Shown in pieces: positions 42,698 to 51,878 of a stretch of DNA of 64,000 nucleotides. A model generated the notes under the pieces. It was not told where the DNA came from and ran no database searches. It worked only from the letters and a program-made list of their open reading frames with translations. Within the stretch, counting starts at the first letter, position 1; each line of letters starts with the position of its first letter. The position numbers and the translations under genes were made by a program. This DNA is from Paraburkholderia flava (GTDB lineage Bacteria; Pseudomonadota; Gammaproteobacteria; Burkholderiales; Burkholderiaceae), in assembly GCF_004359985.1 (NCBI RefSeq), contig NZ_SMRO01000001.1, positions 1,593,100 to 1,657,099 of the forward strand. Direction: 5' to 3'.

Positions 42698-42973
42698 ATG
42701 AGCAAGAAGACCGCCATTCTGATCATCCCGGGCAGTTCGAGCCCGACGGGCCTCACTGCGGGCAGCACGATCGTCGGCAGCGGGGAAATGGGCCGCGTCG
42801 AGATGGAACTCATCAGCGCAAAGCATCAGACGCAATTCGCCGATCAACCGTTCGTGCTCGAAGTGAAGCTGAAGGAACGGACCTGGTTCGACGACGCGCA
42901 CCCAATCACGTCGATCACCTACGATAACTATCGGAATAAGGCTGAGGTGACGACCTGTACGTTTACGTCGTGA
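42698..42973 (+). CDS. Hypothetical protein, 91 residues
   Basis: Unrecognised. Starts MSKKTAILIIPGSSSPTGLT, a strand then a glycine/serine loop; the rest alternates strands (RVEMELISAKHQTQF, FVLEVKLKERTWFDD) and ends in a short Thr/Cys tail. Likely a small beta-rich soluble protein. GAGG precedes the ATG. Codon use fits the genome. A strong hairpin lies in its leader. Confidence 0.65.
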   Translation: MSKKTAILIIPGSSSPTGLTAGSTIVGSGEMGRVEMELISAKHQTQFADQPFVLEVKLKERTWFDDAHPITSITYDNYRNKAEVTTCTFTS

Positions 42974-43201
42974 GGGGGCGCGGGCGGCTGCACGGGTTCT
43001 CTGCCGCCACCCGCGCAAAAATCAGCCTGCCTATCGCACGGACTCGATCTTTCGCACGCCGTGCGCACGCGAACTGCTGGCTATTTGCCAGTCTCCGGTA
43101 TTCCGCCCAATAATGGCCCGACCGGCGCCGACGGTTGCGCTTGCTTGCCATGCAATCCGCCACGTCCATCGCACGCACCAGGGACGTGCTCGGGGGCAAC
43201 A

Positions 43202-43687
43202 ATGACTGATGAACAGCAGGAAATCACCCGCCACATGTCCGTCCTCGTCGGGCTCGAGGTCAGCGGCGTCCATCACGCGGCGGACATGCTCACCATGCAG
43301 TTTGGTCCGCTCCGACCGCGCACGACTTTCAGAGGCGTCGCGGTGCAGGTCGGTGCGTGGGCATTGCATGTTCAATGCGGCTGGTGTGTCGAGCACAAGG
43401 GAAAGATCGTCGTTGACGTGTCCGGTCTTCGCGGGTCAGCAGATCTGACAGCACGTACCATCGACCAGCTCGGCAGCCTGCTGGTAGGTCCGCCGCCGGC
43501 CACTGTCGAAGGTATATCGATAAACGCATCAGGGGACATGTCGATCACGTGGTCCAAGACGTTACGCCTTATCGTCACACCGGACGGTATGTCCGGGGAA
43601 GAAGACTGGCGACTGTTCGCCCCAGGCGACAACGGAAACCATTTCGTCATCATCGGTGGCAAGATCGATCCTGATTCGCTTACCTGA
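43202..43687 (+). CDS. Hypothetical protein, 161 residues
   Basis: Unrecognised soluble protein. An N-terminal beta-rich part contains VLVGLEVSGVHHAADMLTMQ and WALHVQCGWCVEH; the C terminus has MSITWSKTLRLIVTPDGMSG and DWRLFAPGDNGNHFVIIGG. Composition suggests a compact immunity- or DUF6188-like sandwich fold, not certain. The ATG at 43202 follows GGGGC-type sequence. A GCGGCCC/GGGCCGC inverted repeat follows the stop. The preceding gap 42974-43201 has no gene. Confidence 0.65.
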   Translation: MTDEQQEITRHMSVLVGLEVSGVHHAADMLTMQFGPLRPRTTFRGVAVQVGAWALHVQCGWCVEHKGKIVVDVSGLRGSADLTARTIDQLGSLLVGPPPATVEGISINASGDMSITWSKTLRLIVTPDGMSGEEDWRLFAPGDNGNHFVIIGGKIDPDSLT

Positions 43688-43789
43688 CTCAAACGCGGTG
43701 TCGCGGCCCCACCCAAGGAACCGACCGGGCCGCGCACATGTCGCAATCAAACCCGGCGCGTCCTTGCGCCGCGCTCAGGAGAACACGCA

Positions 43790-44809
43790 ATGGACACGTC
43801 CGCCGAACTCCAGGCCACCGTCGACGCACTGGCGCAGCGAGGCAAGGGCCTCCTCGCCGCCGACGAAAGCGGGCCGACGATCGCGAAGCGCTTCACCGCG
43901 ATCGGCATCGAATCCACCGAAGAAAATCGCCGGGCCTGGCGCACGCTACTGCTGTCGACGGCGGGTCTCGGCGAGTACGTCAGCGGCGTGATCCTGTACG
44001 AAGAGACGCTCACCCAGCACGACGACGCCGGCACGCCGCTGCCGACCGTCGCCGCGCGTCAGGGCATCGTGCCCGGCATCAAGGTCGATGCAGGAAAGTT
44101 AGCGCTCGCCCACGCACCCGGCGACGAGATCACCGAAGGACTCGACGGACTCGCAAGCCGCCTCGACGGCTATAAGCGGCAGGGCGCGCGCTTCGCGAAA
44201 TGGCGCGCGGTCTATCACATCTCCGACACGCTGCCGGGCCGCCTCGCGATCGAAGCGAACGCCGACTCGCTCGCGCGCTACGCGGCGATCTGTCAGGAAG
44301 CCGGCGTCGTGCCGATCGTCGAACCGGAAGTGCTGATGGACGGCAACCATACCCTCGAGCGCTGCGCGCAGGTCACCGAAGCCGTGTTGCACGCGGTGTT
44401 TCATGCGCTGCATCGACACGCGGTCGTGCTCGAACACATTCTGTTGAAGCCGAGCATGGTGGTCGCGGGCAGCACGCATGCACCGCAGGCGTCGACCGCG
44501 GAGATCGCCGCACACACGGTGCGCGTGCTGAAACGCACGGTGCCGCCCGCCGTGCCGGGCATCGTGTTTCTATCCGGCGGTCAGACGCCGGCGGAAGCCA
44601 CCGCAAACCTCGACGCGATGAACCGCCTCGCGCCGCTGCCGTGGCCGCTAACGTTCTCGTATGGACGTGCGCTGCAGGAGCCGCCGCTCGATGCATGGAA
44701 AGGACAGAAGGCGAACCTCGCGGCCGCGCAGCAGGCGCTGCTCGAACGCGCGCGGCTCAATAGCGCGGCGGCGCTGGGCAAGTACGACGCGTCGATGGAA
44801 CCGCGCTGA
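43790..44809 (+). CDS. Class I fructose-bisphosphate aldolase
   Basis: Schiff-base aldolase of glycolysis/gluconeogenesis, 339 residues. Landmarks: GKGLLAADESGPTIAKRF, GVILYEETL, KVDAGKLALA, the substrate loop AKWRAVYHIS, PEVLMDG and LEHILLKPSMVV with the Schiff-base lysine, then FLSGGQTPAEA. AGGAG precedes the ATG. This eukaryote-type class I enzyme is less common in bacteria than class II. Convergent with the 104-residue gene; a CTGAGC/GCTCAG hairpin spans the junction. Confidence 0.94.
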   Translation: MDTSAELQATVDALAQRGKGLLAADESGPTIAKRFTAIGIESTEENRRAWRTLLLSTAGLGEYVSGVILYEETLTQHDDAGTPLPTVAARQGIVPGIKVDAGKLALAHAPGDEITEGLDGLASRLDGYKRQGARFAKWRAVYHISDTLPGRLAIEANADSLARYAAICQEAGVVPIVEPEVLMDGNHTLERCAQVTEAVLHAVFHALHRHAVVLEHILLKPSMVVAGSTHAPQASTAEIAAHTVRVLKRTVPPAVPGIVFLSGGQTPAEATANLDAMNRLAPLPWPLTFSYGRALQEPPLDAWKGQKANLAAAQQALLERARLNSAAALGKYDASMEPR

Positions 44810-44820
44810 GCGTCGTTTGC

Positions 44821-45135
44821 TCAGTTACCAGGAAACCCCGCAAACGGATCGTTATCGGAACTGCCTGATGCACCCGATGCACCCGAAGCACCCGCTTCTT
44901 CCGACAGGTTGTACTCGGCGCGCACCGCGTCGAGTACCGCCGACACATCGCGCTCGAAGCCCGCGATATTGCCGAAGTGCTTCATCGTCCAGTTGCAGCC
45001 GGTCTTGTCCGGCTCCTGCAATTGCGGACGCGGCACGCGGATCTTCACACCATCCTCGACGATCGCGTGCAGCTTGTGGATACGCCGGTTGACCTCTTCC
45101 TGCAGCCGCGAAGCGTTGAGCGTCTTGCGTTTCAT
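44821..45135 (-). CDS. Hypothetical protein, 104 residues, with a C-terminal Gly-Ala-Ser repeat
   Basis: Basic N terminus (MKRKTLNASRLQEEVNRRIH), a KIRVPRPQ segment, a conserved-looking CNWTMKHFGNIAGFERDVSA stretch and a low-complexity GASGASGASGSS tail encoded by tandem nine-base units. Similar short proteins occur widely in this family, function unknown. GGGAG precedes the ATG at 45135. Convergent with the aldolase gene. Confidence 0.7.
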   Translation of the reverse strand: MKRKTLNASRLQEEVNRRIHKLHAIVEDGVKIRVPRPQLQEPDKTGCNWTMKHFGNIAGFERDVSAVLDAVRAEYNLSEEAGASGASGASGSSDNDPFAGFPGN

Positions 45136-45257
45136 CGATGTGTTCTCCCGGTTGCCGTGCGCGCGTGAGGTCCACGCGCGCCGATGCGCCGCGCCAGCAT
45201 AACGCGTCCGGCACACGACACCACATGGCACCGCGAATCTGCGATGATTTGCGGTCC

Positions 45258-45815
45258 ATGTCCTTCGCGAGCCGCTTGCCGATGTCCCACGCTCTCACCT
45301 TCGAAACAGACCGCCTTGTGCTGCGCCCTCACGTCCGCGACGATTTCGACGGCAGCTTCGCGATGTGGACCGACGCCGACGTCACGCGCTTCATTGGCGG
45401 CAAGCCGTCGACGCGCGAAGAAGTCTGGGCGCGTCTGCTGCGCTACATCGGTCACTGGGCGCTGCTCGGTTTCGGCTACTGGGTCGTCAGCGAAAAGACG
45501 ACCGGGCGTTTTCTCGGCGAAGTAGGCTTCGCGGATTATCACCGCGACATCGAGCCGTCGCTCGACGGCCAGCCGGAAATCGGCTGGGCGTTCGCGCCCC
45601 AAGCTCAAGGTCAGGGCTTCGCGACCGAAGCGGTGCAAGGCGCGCTGCGCTGGGCGGATGCGCAGTGGCCGGACGGCAGGATCGCCTGCCTCATCACGCC
45701 CGAGAACACTGCGTCGCTGCGCGTGGCCGCGAAATGCGGGTTCGTCGAAGAGCGGCATACGTCGTACAAGAATCAGCCGACCATCGTGCTGCATCGCAAC
45801 CCCGGCGTCAGGTAG
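45258..45815 (+). CDS. GNAT acetyltransferase, RimJ/RimL type
   Basis: A 185-residue acetyltransferase. FETDRLVLRPHVRDDFDGSF is the RimJ/RimL opening, IGWAFAPQAQGQGFATEAVQ is the acetyl-CoA loop and CLITPENTASLRVAAKCGFV is motif B. The ATG at 45258 or 45282 could start it; neither has a strong ribosome site. Probably acetylates the alpha amino group of a protein or an amine-containing metabolite. Confidence 0.85.
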   Translation: MSFASRLPMSHALTFETDRLVLRPHVRDDFDGSFAMWTDADVTRFIGGKPSTREEVWARLLRYIGHWALLGFGYWVVSEKTTGRFLGEVGFADYHRDIEPSLDGQPEIGWAFAPQAQGQGFATEAVQGALRWADAQWPDGRIACLITPENTASLRVAAKCGFVEERHTSYKNQPTIVLHRNPGVR

Positions 45816-45872
45816 CGCGCTCGGGCACGAACCCTGCATCGTTGATAGCCTTCCCGATCGATGAGTGAGGTC

Positions 45873-46172
45873 ATGATGGAAATCCAGCCGACTGGATGGT
45901 TCCCGCTGAACGTCCATGCGCCGGTTCGCGACGGATGGTACGAGGTTCAACTGGTGAGCGGCGACACCGCGTTTGCACGGTTCGACGCCGGTGAATGGAC
46001 CGAGCAGCCGTTGCTCGTTTTTACCCACTGGCGCGGTCTCAGTGAAGATCCTGCCCGGTCCGGCGAAACCGAAACGATCGACGCGGAAGCGACCGCCGCC
46101 GAAGGTGTGCGCGCTGCGTGGAACGCGTTCTTCCCGTCGCCGGAAGGGCACAAACCGCACAAGCTGCACTGA
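45873..46172 (+). CDS. Hypothetical protein, 99 residues
   Basis: Tryptophan-rich soluble protein: PTGWFPLNVHAPVRDGWYEV, a beta-rich FDAGEWTEQPLLVFTHWRGL stretch, then an acidic linker and FFPSPEGHKPHKLH. It resembles short DUF551-like domains that begin with W-x-P-x-x-x-x-P-x-x-x-G-x-Y-x-V. Start chosen at ATG 45873 because TGAGG lies just before; ATG 45861 has none. Confidence 0.65.
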   Translation: MMEIQPTGWFPLNVHAPVRDGWYEVQLVSGDTAFARFDAGEWTEQPLLVFTHWRGLSEDPARSGETETIDAEATAAEGVRAAWNAFFPSPEGHKPHKLH

Positions 46173-46204
46173 CGGGCGACGCGCGCCGCCTGCTGCCGTC
46201 AGTG
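46167..46204. repeat. Inverted repeat spanning two convergent stops
   Basis: CACTGACGG (46167-46175) and CCGTCAGTG (46196-46204), perfect nine-base arms covering both stop codons of the convergent genes. Possibly a bidirectional terminator, although T-runs are absent. Confidence 0.55.
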
Positions 46205-47302
46205 CGTGCCCGCTTCGCTCGACTGCAGCAACTGGACCAGATACGTTTTCCACACCTCCGGATGCGCGAGCGTCTGGTGGCCGTATGACTGCGGGCTCTC
46301 CGGAATTTCGACGAAGCGGCCATGCGGCACCGCGGCGATCGCGCGCTGCATTGCACCGAGGTCGGTGGCGTTGATCAGGTCGTCGGCGAAATTGACGGCG
46401 TACAGCGATGCACGGATGCGCGAGAGCTGCGGCTGCGGATCGTAATCCCACGACGATTCGAACCAGTACAGCACGTCGTTCGCGTCGTTCTTCTGCGCGG
46501 CGGCGACGGTCGCGTCGTAGAGGTGCGTCGCGGCATCGCGATCGGGCGCGGCCGACTGCATCCGCGCGGCGTTGCCGGTCATGATCGTGAAGACCGGCAT
46601 CGTGCGCGCCCACTGCACAGGCTGCACGCTATAGTCGCCGCCGTTCCAGCCCGGATCGTTGCGGATCGCCGCGACGACCATCTGCCGCCAGAACCAGTTG
46701 CGGCCGGCCATCGCGACCGGCTGGCTGGCGATCGGCATCAACGCATCGGCCATCTCCGGATAGCGCTCGCCCCACATCCACGTCTGCATCCCGCCCATCG
46801 ACGTGCCGAGCACAAGCCGCAGATGTGTCACGTCGAGTCCTTCCACCAGCAACCGATGATTCGCTTCGACGACGTCGCCGTAACCGTAGTGCGGAAACTT
46901 CATCCGCAGGCCGTCGCTCGGTTTAGTCGAACCGCCGCGGCCGAGCCCGTCGGGCATCACGATGAAATAGCGCTGTGCATCGAGCGGTTCGCCCGGTGCG
47001 AACAGTTCGCGACGCATCGTCGGTGTGAGAAACGCGCGGCCGGTGCCGGTCGTGCCGTGCAGCAGCAGCACCGCGTTCGTCACGACGCCGTGTGCGTCGC
47101 GACGCGGTGTTCCAAGCGTCGCGTAATGGATGCGGATTTCCGGCAGCACGGTGCCGTCGGAAAACTTGAAGTCGTGCAGCGTGTAGTCGAGCGAGCGCTC
47201 CGGCACGCTGTCGGCTGCCATCGCATTGCCTGCCGCCACCGACGCGATGAATACCACTGTGCAGCCGGCCGTCACGGCCCGTCCCATGATCGATCGAAAC
47301 AC
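46199..47302 (-). CDS. Secreted alpha/beta hydrolase, MetX-like fold
   Basis: A 367-residue hydrolase with a Sec signal peptide (AGCTVVFIASVAAGNAMAAD). The nucleophile elbow is GTSMGG; VLLLHGTTGTGRAF carries the oxyanion region, NFADD the acid and SYGHQT the histidine. The fold resembles homoserine O-acetyltransferase, but the signal peptide and single-copy context argue against Met biosynthesis, so it is likely a periplasmic esterase-type enzyme. Start is GTG 47302 with GGAGG five bases upstream. Confidence 0.83.
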   Translation of the reverse strand: MFRSIMGRAVTAGCTVVFIASVAAGNAMAADSVPERSLDYTLHDFKFSDGTVLPEIRIHYATLGTPRRDAHGVVTNAVLLLHGTTGTGRAFLTPTMRRELFAPGEPLDAQRYFIVMPDGLGRGGSTKPSDGLRMKFPHYGYGDVVEANHRLLVEGLDVTHLRLVLGTSMGGMQTWMWGERYPEMADALMPIASQPVAMAGRNWFWRQMVVAAIRNDPGWNGGDYSVQPVQWARTMPVFTIMTGNAARMQSAAPDRDAATHLYDATVAAAQKNDANDVLYWFESSWDYDPQPQLSRIRASLYAVNFADDLINATDLGAMQRAIAAVPHGRFVEIPESPQSYGHQTLAHPEVWKTYLVQLLQSSEAGTH

Positions 47303-47498
47303 CGTCTCCTCCAGTCGGCACGTGGCCGCGAATGATTTGCGCGTTATGGTAGGACAAAAGTCTCGCAGCAGTAGTCGGAGTCGGCATTTGACTAACAGGA
47401 TCGCTCGGCTCTGCGGATGCAGACGCGATCCGCAGCGACGGTCGCAGTCACGAAGGGCTGCGACCGCTCAATCGTCGACGCGCATCTTTGCGGAAAAT

Positions 47499-48683
47499 TC
47501 AGAACTGGGTCGCAATACCCGCGATGACGCCGAACTGGCTCTTGCCGAAATTCGGGTTGCTGCTCGACGCGCTACCGTTCACCGGATCGTTGTTGCTGTT
47601 CGCGCCATACAGGCCGCTGTCGAGTCCGAGATTGGACGTCGAACTGTTCCGGATATAGCCCAGTTCGGTATATAGGAGCGTTCTTTTCGACAGCGCGTAG
47701 TTCGCGCCCAGCGTAAAGAGCGTTGCATTCCCGTTCCCGCGATTCGCGTTCGCATGATAGATCGCACCGGTGATGGCGAACGCAGGTGTCGTCTGCCAGA
47801 TTGCACCCAGCCACTCGTGATCCACCGCGGTAGGCAACGACGTGCCGGCGGGCAACGCAGTCGGTGCCGCAGTGCCGAAGTAGCCTGCACTGGATGCGTC
47901 AGGCGCGCTCAGATGCTGATAGCCGACATAGAAAGTCGCCGGACCGAACGCGTAAGTAGCGCCCGTGAGGATAGAGCGCGAAGCAAGATAGACGTTGCTG
48001 AACCGGCCATTGGGATCGCGAATCTCATCGTACGTCGCCTGCCAGAGCAGACTGCCGCCCTGGTACGACAGCTTGAGACCGTCGGAACGCCCCTGGGCGC
48101 TGCCGAGACCGGTCGAAGTGCCGAGCTGTCCGGGTGCGCTGCCCGGATTGCCGGTGTTCCAGGTCGTCGAATTCGTGAGGTCATATTGACCCTGGATCGC
48201 AAACCCGGCGACCTTCGGCGACGTGTATTCGATCCCGTTGCCGGCCTGCGAGAAGATCCGTCCACGCACCAGTGTCCCGATCGCGTACTTCTTCGTCTGC
48301 TGTGGATCGACGTCGCCCGAATATTGACTCAGTTCAGCCGAGCCCATATTGCCGAACTTCAATTGCCCCCAGGCGTCGTTGCGCAGCCCCACGGTTGCCT
48401 GCCCGGCAAAGAATGTTCCGTTGGCCAGGCTGCCGTTTTGCGTATTGAGGCGGGACTCGAGCTGGAATATCGCCTGGGTCCCGCCACCGAGGTCCTCCGC
48501 CCCCTTGAGACCGAATCGCGATTGCGCCCATCCGCCGCTTTGCGCACCGAACACGTGGCCTTTGGGCATACCTGTCTCGTACTGGAGCCCGTTATCGACG
48601 ATCCCGTATAACGTGACGCTGCTCTGCGCGTTTGCGAGTACTGGCACACCCAGCGTCGCGGCAATCCACAGAAATCTCCTCAC
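47499..48683 (-). CDS. OmpC-type general porin
   Basis: Trimeric outer-membrane diffusion channel, 394 residues. The signal peptide ends LANAQ, and the mature start SSVTLYGIVDNGLQYETG is the classic Burkholderia porin opening. AQSRFGLKGAEDLGGGTQAI and FAGQATVGLRNDAWGQLKFG are the early strands, and the chain ends in a phenylalanine (GIATQF), the assembly signal. Placed just beyond the terminator of the inositol-type operon, same strand; it may admit that sugar alcohol (inference). Confidence 0.93.
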   Translation of the reverse strand: MRRFLWIAATLGVPVLANAQSSVTLYGIVDNGLQYETGMPKGHVFGAQSGGWAQSRFGLKGAEDLGGGTQAIFQLESRLNTQNGSLANGTFFAGQATVGLRNDAWGQLKFGNMGSAELSQYSGDVDPQQTKKYAIGTLVRGRIFSQAGNGIEYTSPKVAGFAIQGQYDLTNSTTWNTGNPGSAPGQLGTSTGLGSAQGRSDGLKLSYQGGSLLWQATYDEIRDPNGRFSNVYLASRSILTGATYAFGPATFYVGYQHLSAPDASSAGYFGTAAPTALPAGTSLPTAVDHEWLGAIWQTTPAFAITGAIYHANANRGNGNATLFTLGANYALSKRTLLYTELGYIRNSSTSNLGLDSGLYGANSNNDPVNGSASSSNPNFGKSQFGVIAGIATQF

Positions 48684-48717
48684 TTTAGTTCTCCTTAATT
48701 AAATATAGACAGCTTTA

Positions 48718-48755
48718 TTGAAAATCCTCGGGAGCCAGTGCGACTCCCGAGGATT
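48718..48755 (-). terminator. Terminator of the inositol-type operon
   Basis: Minus strand AATCCTCGGGAG / CTCCCGAGGATT, perfect 12-bp stem with a nine-base loop, then TTTTC. It starts seven bases after the dehydrogenase stop and separates the operon from the porin gene. Confidence 0.88.
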
Positions 48756-48761
48756 GGACGG

Positions 48762-49778
48762 CTACCTTGATACCTCTCCCTGCTCGCCGTCAGGAACGTC
48801 GAGTACCGTCTCCTGCTGCCAGGACAACGTCGCGAGTTCCGCCAGCTCGAGCGCCTTGACCCCGTCCTCGATGGTCGTGCGCACAGGTGTGCCTTTCGTC
48901 AGCGCTTCGACGAAATGCGCGATCTCCGCTGCATAGGCTTCCCTATAGCGCTCGAGAAAAAATGGTTCGGGTACATCGGTGGACACACCGGACGATGTCC
49001 ACGCGCTCACCTGGGTCGGTCGGACATTGCCGGCCTGCAGCATGCCCCTGCTGCCGAGCACTTCGAAGCGCTGGTCATAGCCATAAGCCGCACGCCGTGA
49101 CGTATTGATCTGGCACAGCAGGCCGCGCTTCGTGCGGATGGTCACTGCTGTCGAGTCGATGTCGCCCGCAGCCAGAACTGCGGGGTCGGTCAGACAGCTA
49201 CCGGTTGCGTGAAGCGTCCGGGCATCGTCGCCCATGATCCAGCGAAATACATCGAGATCGTGGATCAGCATGTCCTTGAAGATTCCGCCCGAACTGCGGA
49301 GGTAATCGGCAGGTGGCGCGCCCGGATCGCGGCTCGTGATGATCAACATCTCCGGATCGCCGATCTCGCCATGGTCGATGCGCGCCTTCAATGCCGCAAA
49401 GGTCGGATCGAAGCGTCTTTGAAATCCGATCATGCAGGTCACACCATTCCGCCTGACCGCTTCTGCACTTTCACGCGAGCGGGCAATGGTCAGATCGACA
49501 GGTTTTTCGCAGAACACCGCCTTACCAGCGTTAGCTGCCTTGATAATTAATTCGGCATGCGTATCAGTACTCGACGCGATCACGACTGCCCCCACGGCGG
49601 GGTCCGTCAACGCGCGCTCGCCGTCTACCGCCAGCGCGGCGTAGGTCTGCGCCAGCGACTGTGCCGACGCGTCGTGCATGTCCACGACATATCTGAGTCG
49701 TGTGCCTGGCTGACGTGCCAGATTGGCTGCATGGATTTTTCCGATGCGTCCCGCACCGAACAATGCAAACTCGATCAT
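48762..49778 (-). CDS. iolG: Inositol 2-dehydrogenase-like Gfo/Idh/MocA oxidoreductase
   Basis: NAD-dependent dehydrogenase, 338 residues. Rossmann motif GAGRIGKIHAANLA, nucleotide/active-site CEKPVDL (Lys), and GGIFKDMLIHDLDVFRWI with the catalytic Asp and His, as in IolG. It oxidises myo-inositol or a related cyclitol or sugar. AAGG precedes the ATG. Last gene of an operon with IolB, an ABC importer and an isomerase, closed by a terminator. Confidence 0.85.
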   Translation of the reverse strand: MIEFALFGAGRIGKIHAANLARQPGTRLRYVVDMHDASAQSLAQTYAALAVDGERALTDPAVGAVVIASSTDTHAELIIKAANAGKAVFCEKPVDLTIARSRESAEAVRRNGVTCMIGFQRRFDPTFAALKARIDHGEIGDPEMLIITSRDPGAPPADYLRSSGGIFKDMLIHDLDVFRWIMGDDARTLHATGSCLTDPAVLAAGDIDSTAVTIRTKRGLLCQINTSRRAAYGYDQRFEVLGSRGMLQAGNVRPTQVSAWTSSGVSTDVPEPFFLERYREAYAAEIAHFVEALTKGTPVRTTIEDGVKALELAELATLSWQQETVLDVPDGEQGEVSR

Positions 49779-49813
49779 CCCGCTTTTCGCCTTTAGAAAT
49801 AAGTTTCAAGACC

Positions 49814-49832
49814 GGTCACCCGAATGGTGACC
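49814..49832. repeat. Perfect inverted repeat between IolB and IolG genes
   Basis: GGTCACC (49814-49820), five-base spacer, GGTGACC (49826-49832). No T-run on either side. Candidate operator or intercistronic mRNA hairpin in the 172-base gap, which holds no gene. Confidence 0.5.
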
Positions 49833-49950
49833 CCCTGCTCAGCCTCGATGCCAGCCGACCCACGCCGTCATCGCGTTCCGTGCTCCATGCAGCATCGTCA
49901 ACGGCAAGAACGTCCCGCACGAAAGCGTCCATACCGGTTCACGACATGCG

Positions 49951-50745
49951 TCATCTGGCGAGCATCCATTCGTGCGCGGGATCGTTCCTGAAGTGCCGGA
50001 CGCGTTCCGGCCCCGCCATCACGTTCAGGTAATAGCCCTCGTAGCAATACGGCATCACGACTGGGTGATAACCGCGCGGCACGATGACGAGATCGCGATC
50101 TTCGAATGCGAACGCCTGATCGACGTCGCGCGCATCGGTGTACACCCGCTGGAAACCAAAGCCCTGCGGCGGATCGATCCGGTGGTAGTACGTTTCTTCG
50201 AGCAAGCTCTCGTCAGGAACCGCATCGAGCTCATGCTTGTGCGGCGGATAGCTCGACGAATGGCCGGAAGGTGTACACACCTCGACCACGAGCAGCGATT
50301 CCGCCGGCTCGCTTTGCGGAAGAATGTCGCAAACGAATCGTGTGTTCGCGCCGCTACCGCGTACCGAGCGTGCCATGCCGTCCGGCTCGATCAGGCGGCC
50401 CAGGTAGTGGCCTTTTCCCGGCGCACTGGCGAATGCGACCTCGGCGGCATCACAGGCGCGGATCGAGGCAGCCGTACGCGGCGGCAAATAAACCGCATAC
50501 GGAGACTTCAGATCGAACACACTGCGTCGATCGCCGATTTCACGCCACGCCTGGTCGGGCGTTTCCACGCTGACGATCCCGGTCAGGACCACGATGCACA
50601 CTTCGGTCGCGCCGGTATCGAATGCGTAGGTCTCGCCCTGCGCAAATCGCTTTGCGGCGAACCCCACATAGCGCAAGCCGGCGCTCTCCGGCGTCACCGT
50701 CACGATGTCCCGGCCGTCGGGTTGTCCCTTCACGAACAGACTCAT
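49951..50745 (-). CDS. iolB: 5-deoxy-glucuronate isomerase
   Basis: Cupin enzyme that isomerises 5-deoxy-D-glucuronate in inositol breakdown, 264 residues. Two cupin halves: CTPSGHSSSYPPHKHELD supplies metal-binding histidines, DLVIVPRGYHPVVMPYCYEG is the second conserved block, and LNVMAGPERVRHF is the family C-terminal motif. AGGA precedes the ATG at 50745; the longer in-frame ATG at 50811 lacks a site. IolC, IolD and IolE, which act between IolG and IolB, are not in the window. Confidence 0.92.
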   Translation of the reverse strand: MSLFVKGQPDGRDIVTVTPESAGLRYVGFAAKRFAQGETYAFDTGATEVCIVVLTGIVSVETPDQAWREIGDRRSVFDLKSPYAVYLPPRTAASIRACDAAEVAFASAPGKGHYLGRLIEPDGMARSVRGSGANTRFVCDILPQSEPAESLLVVEVCTPSGHSSSYPPHKHELDAVPDESLLEETYYHRIDPPQGFGFQRVYTDARDVDQAFAFEDRDLVIVPRGYHPVVMPYCYEGYYLNVMAGPERVRHFRNDPAHEWMLAR

Positions 50746-50840
50746 AGCCGTTCCTGACATGTGATGGCACCGGTCCGTCGCAAGTGGAACAGAAGATTTC
50801 ATCGCGATCACACTGACGGGAATACGAACCGGTCGCGGGT

Positions 50841-51860
50841 TCAGCTGCCGCGGCGCTTGCGATACTGATCCGCAACCACGGCGGCCACGATGATCAGCCC
50901 CTTCACGATCTCCTGGATGTACGAATCGATCCCGAGAAACGTAAAGCCGCTCGATATCACCCCTAGAATCAGCGCGCCGATCACGGTGCCGGTGATACGG
51001 CCCACGCCGCCGGCGAGGCTGGTGCCTCCGATCACGGCAGCCGCAATGGCATCGAGCTCGTACGACATACCCATGCCCGACTGGCTCGTCTGCGCACGCG
51101 CCGACACCACGACGCCCGCGAGTCCGGTCAGCAATCCCGCAATGGTGTAAATAGCCAGCAGATTGCGTCCGACGTTGATGCCCGATACGCGCGCGGCCTG
51201 CACGTTACCGCCGATCGCATAGACGCATTTGCCGAAGCGCGTATAGCGCAGTGCAATGTGGAAGACGAGGGCGGCCACCAGAAAGATCTCGACCGGCCGC
51301 GCGCCGCTACCGATCGCCGAATACGCATCCGTAAAGCTGCTGATGGGCTGCCCGTGTGTGTAGTAGCGCGCGAGCCCGCGCGCCGACACCATCATGCCGA
51401 GCGTCACGATGAAGGGCGGCACACCGGTGCGAACGATGAGCGCCCCGTTGATCAGCCCGCACAGACCGCCGGTCAGCACGCCGACCGCGATCGGCACGAC
51501 CACGGGCAGGTCGACCAGCGCCGGAAAAACCGTGCGTCCGTAACCGGCCGTCTGCGCGAAGCTGCCCGCCACCATCGCCGACAGCGCCACGACCGATCCC
51601 GACGACAGATCGATACCGCCCGCGATAATGATCATCGTCACGCCCACTGCGATCAGGCCGATTTCCGCGACGCGCAGAACCATGATCAACAGGCCTTGCG
51701 GGTTATAGAGAAACGACTGGCCACGTTCGATCCAGCCGAGCGCTTCGAATACCAGTGCAATGCCGATGAGCACGAGGACGATGCCCGTCTCGTGGGGGAA
51801 CCTGAAACGAGTGCGCGCCACGCGAGAAACATCGGTGCTGGAAATCGCCGGGGTTTGCAT
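50841..51860 (-). CDS. Sugar/inositol ABC transporter permease
   Basis: RbsC-type permease of 339 residues with eight to ten membrane helices. GGIDLSSGSVVALSAMVAG is the family signature, followed by ALIVRTGVPPFIVTLGMMVS and IGGTSLAGGVGRITGTVIGA. GAGGAG precedes the ATG. With the ATPase and binding protein upstream it forms a CUT2-type importer, likely for inositol, given the neighbours (as in Caulobacter IbpA-IatA-IatP). Confidence 0.92.
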   Translation of the reverse strand: MQTPAISSTDVSRVARTRFRFPHETGIVLVLIGIALVFEALGWIERGQSFLYNPQGLLIMVLRVAEIGLIAVGVTMIIIAGGIDLSSGSVVALSAMVAGSFAQTAGYGRTVFPALVDLPVVVPIAVGVLTGGLCGLINGALIVRTGVPPFIVTLGMMVSARGLARYYTHGQPISSFTDAYSAIGSGARPVEIFLVAALVFHIALRYTRFGKCVYAIGGNVQAARVSGINVGRNLLAIYTIAGLLTGLAGVVVSARAQTSQSGMGMSYELDAIAAAVIGGTSLAGGVGRITGTVIGALILGVISSGFTFLGIDSYIQEIVKGLIIVAAVVADQYRKRRGS

Positions 51861-51878
51861 GTCTGTCTCCTCGATTGC

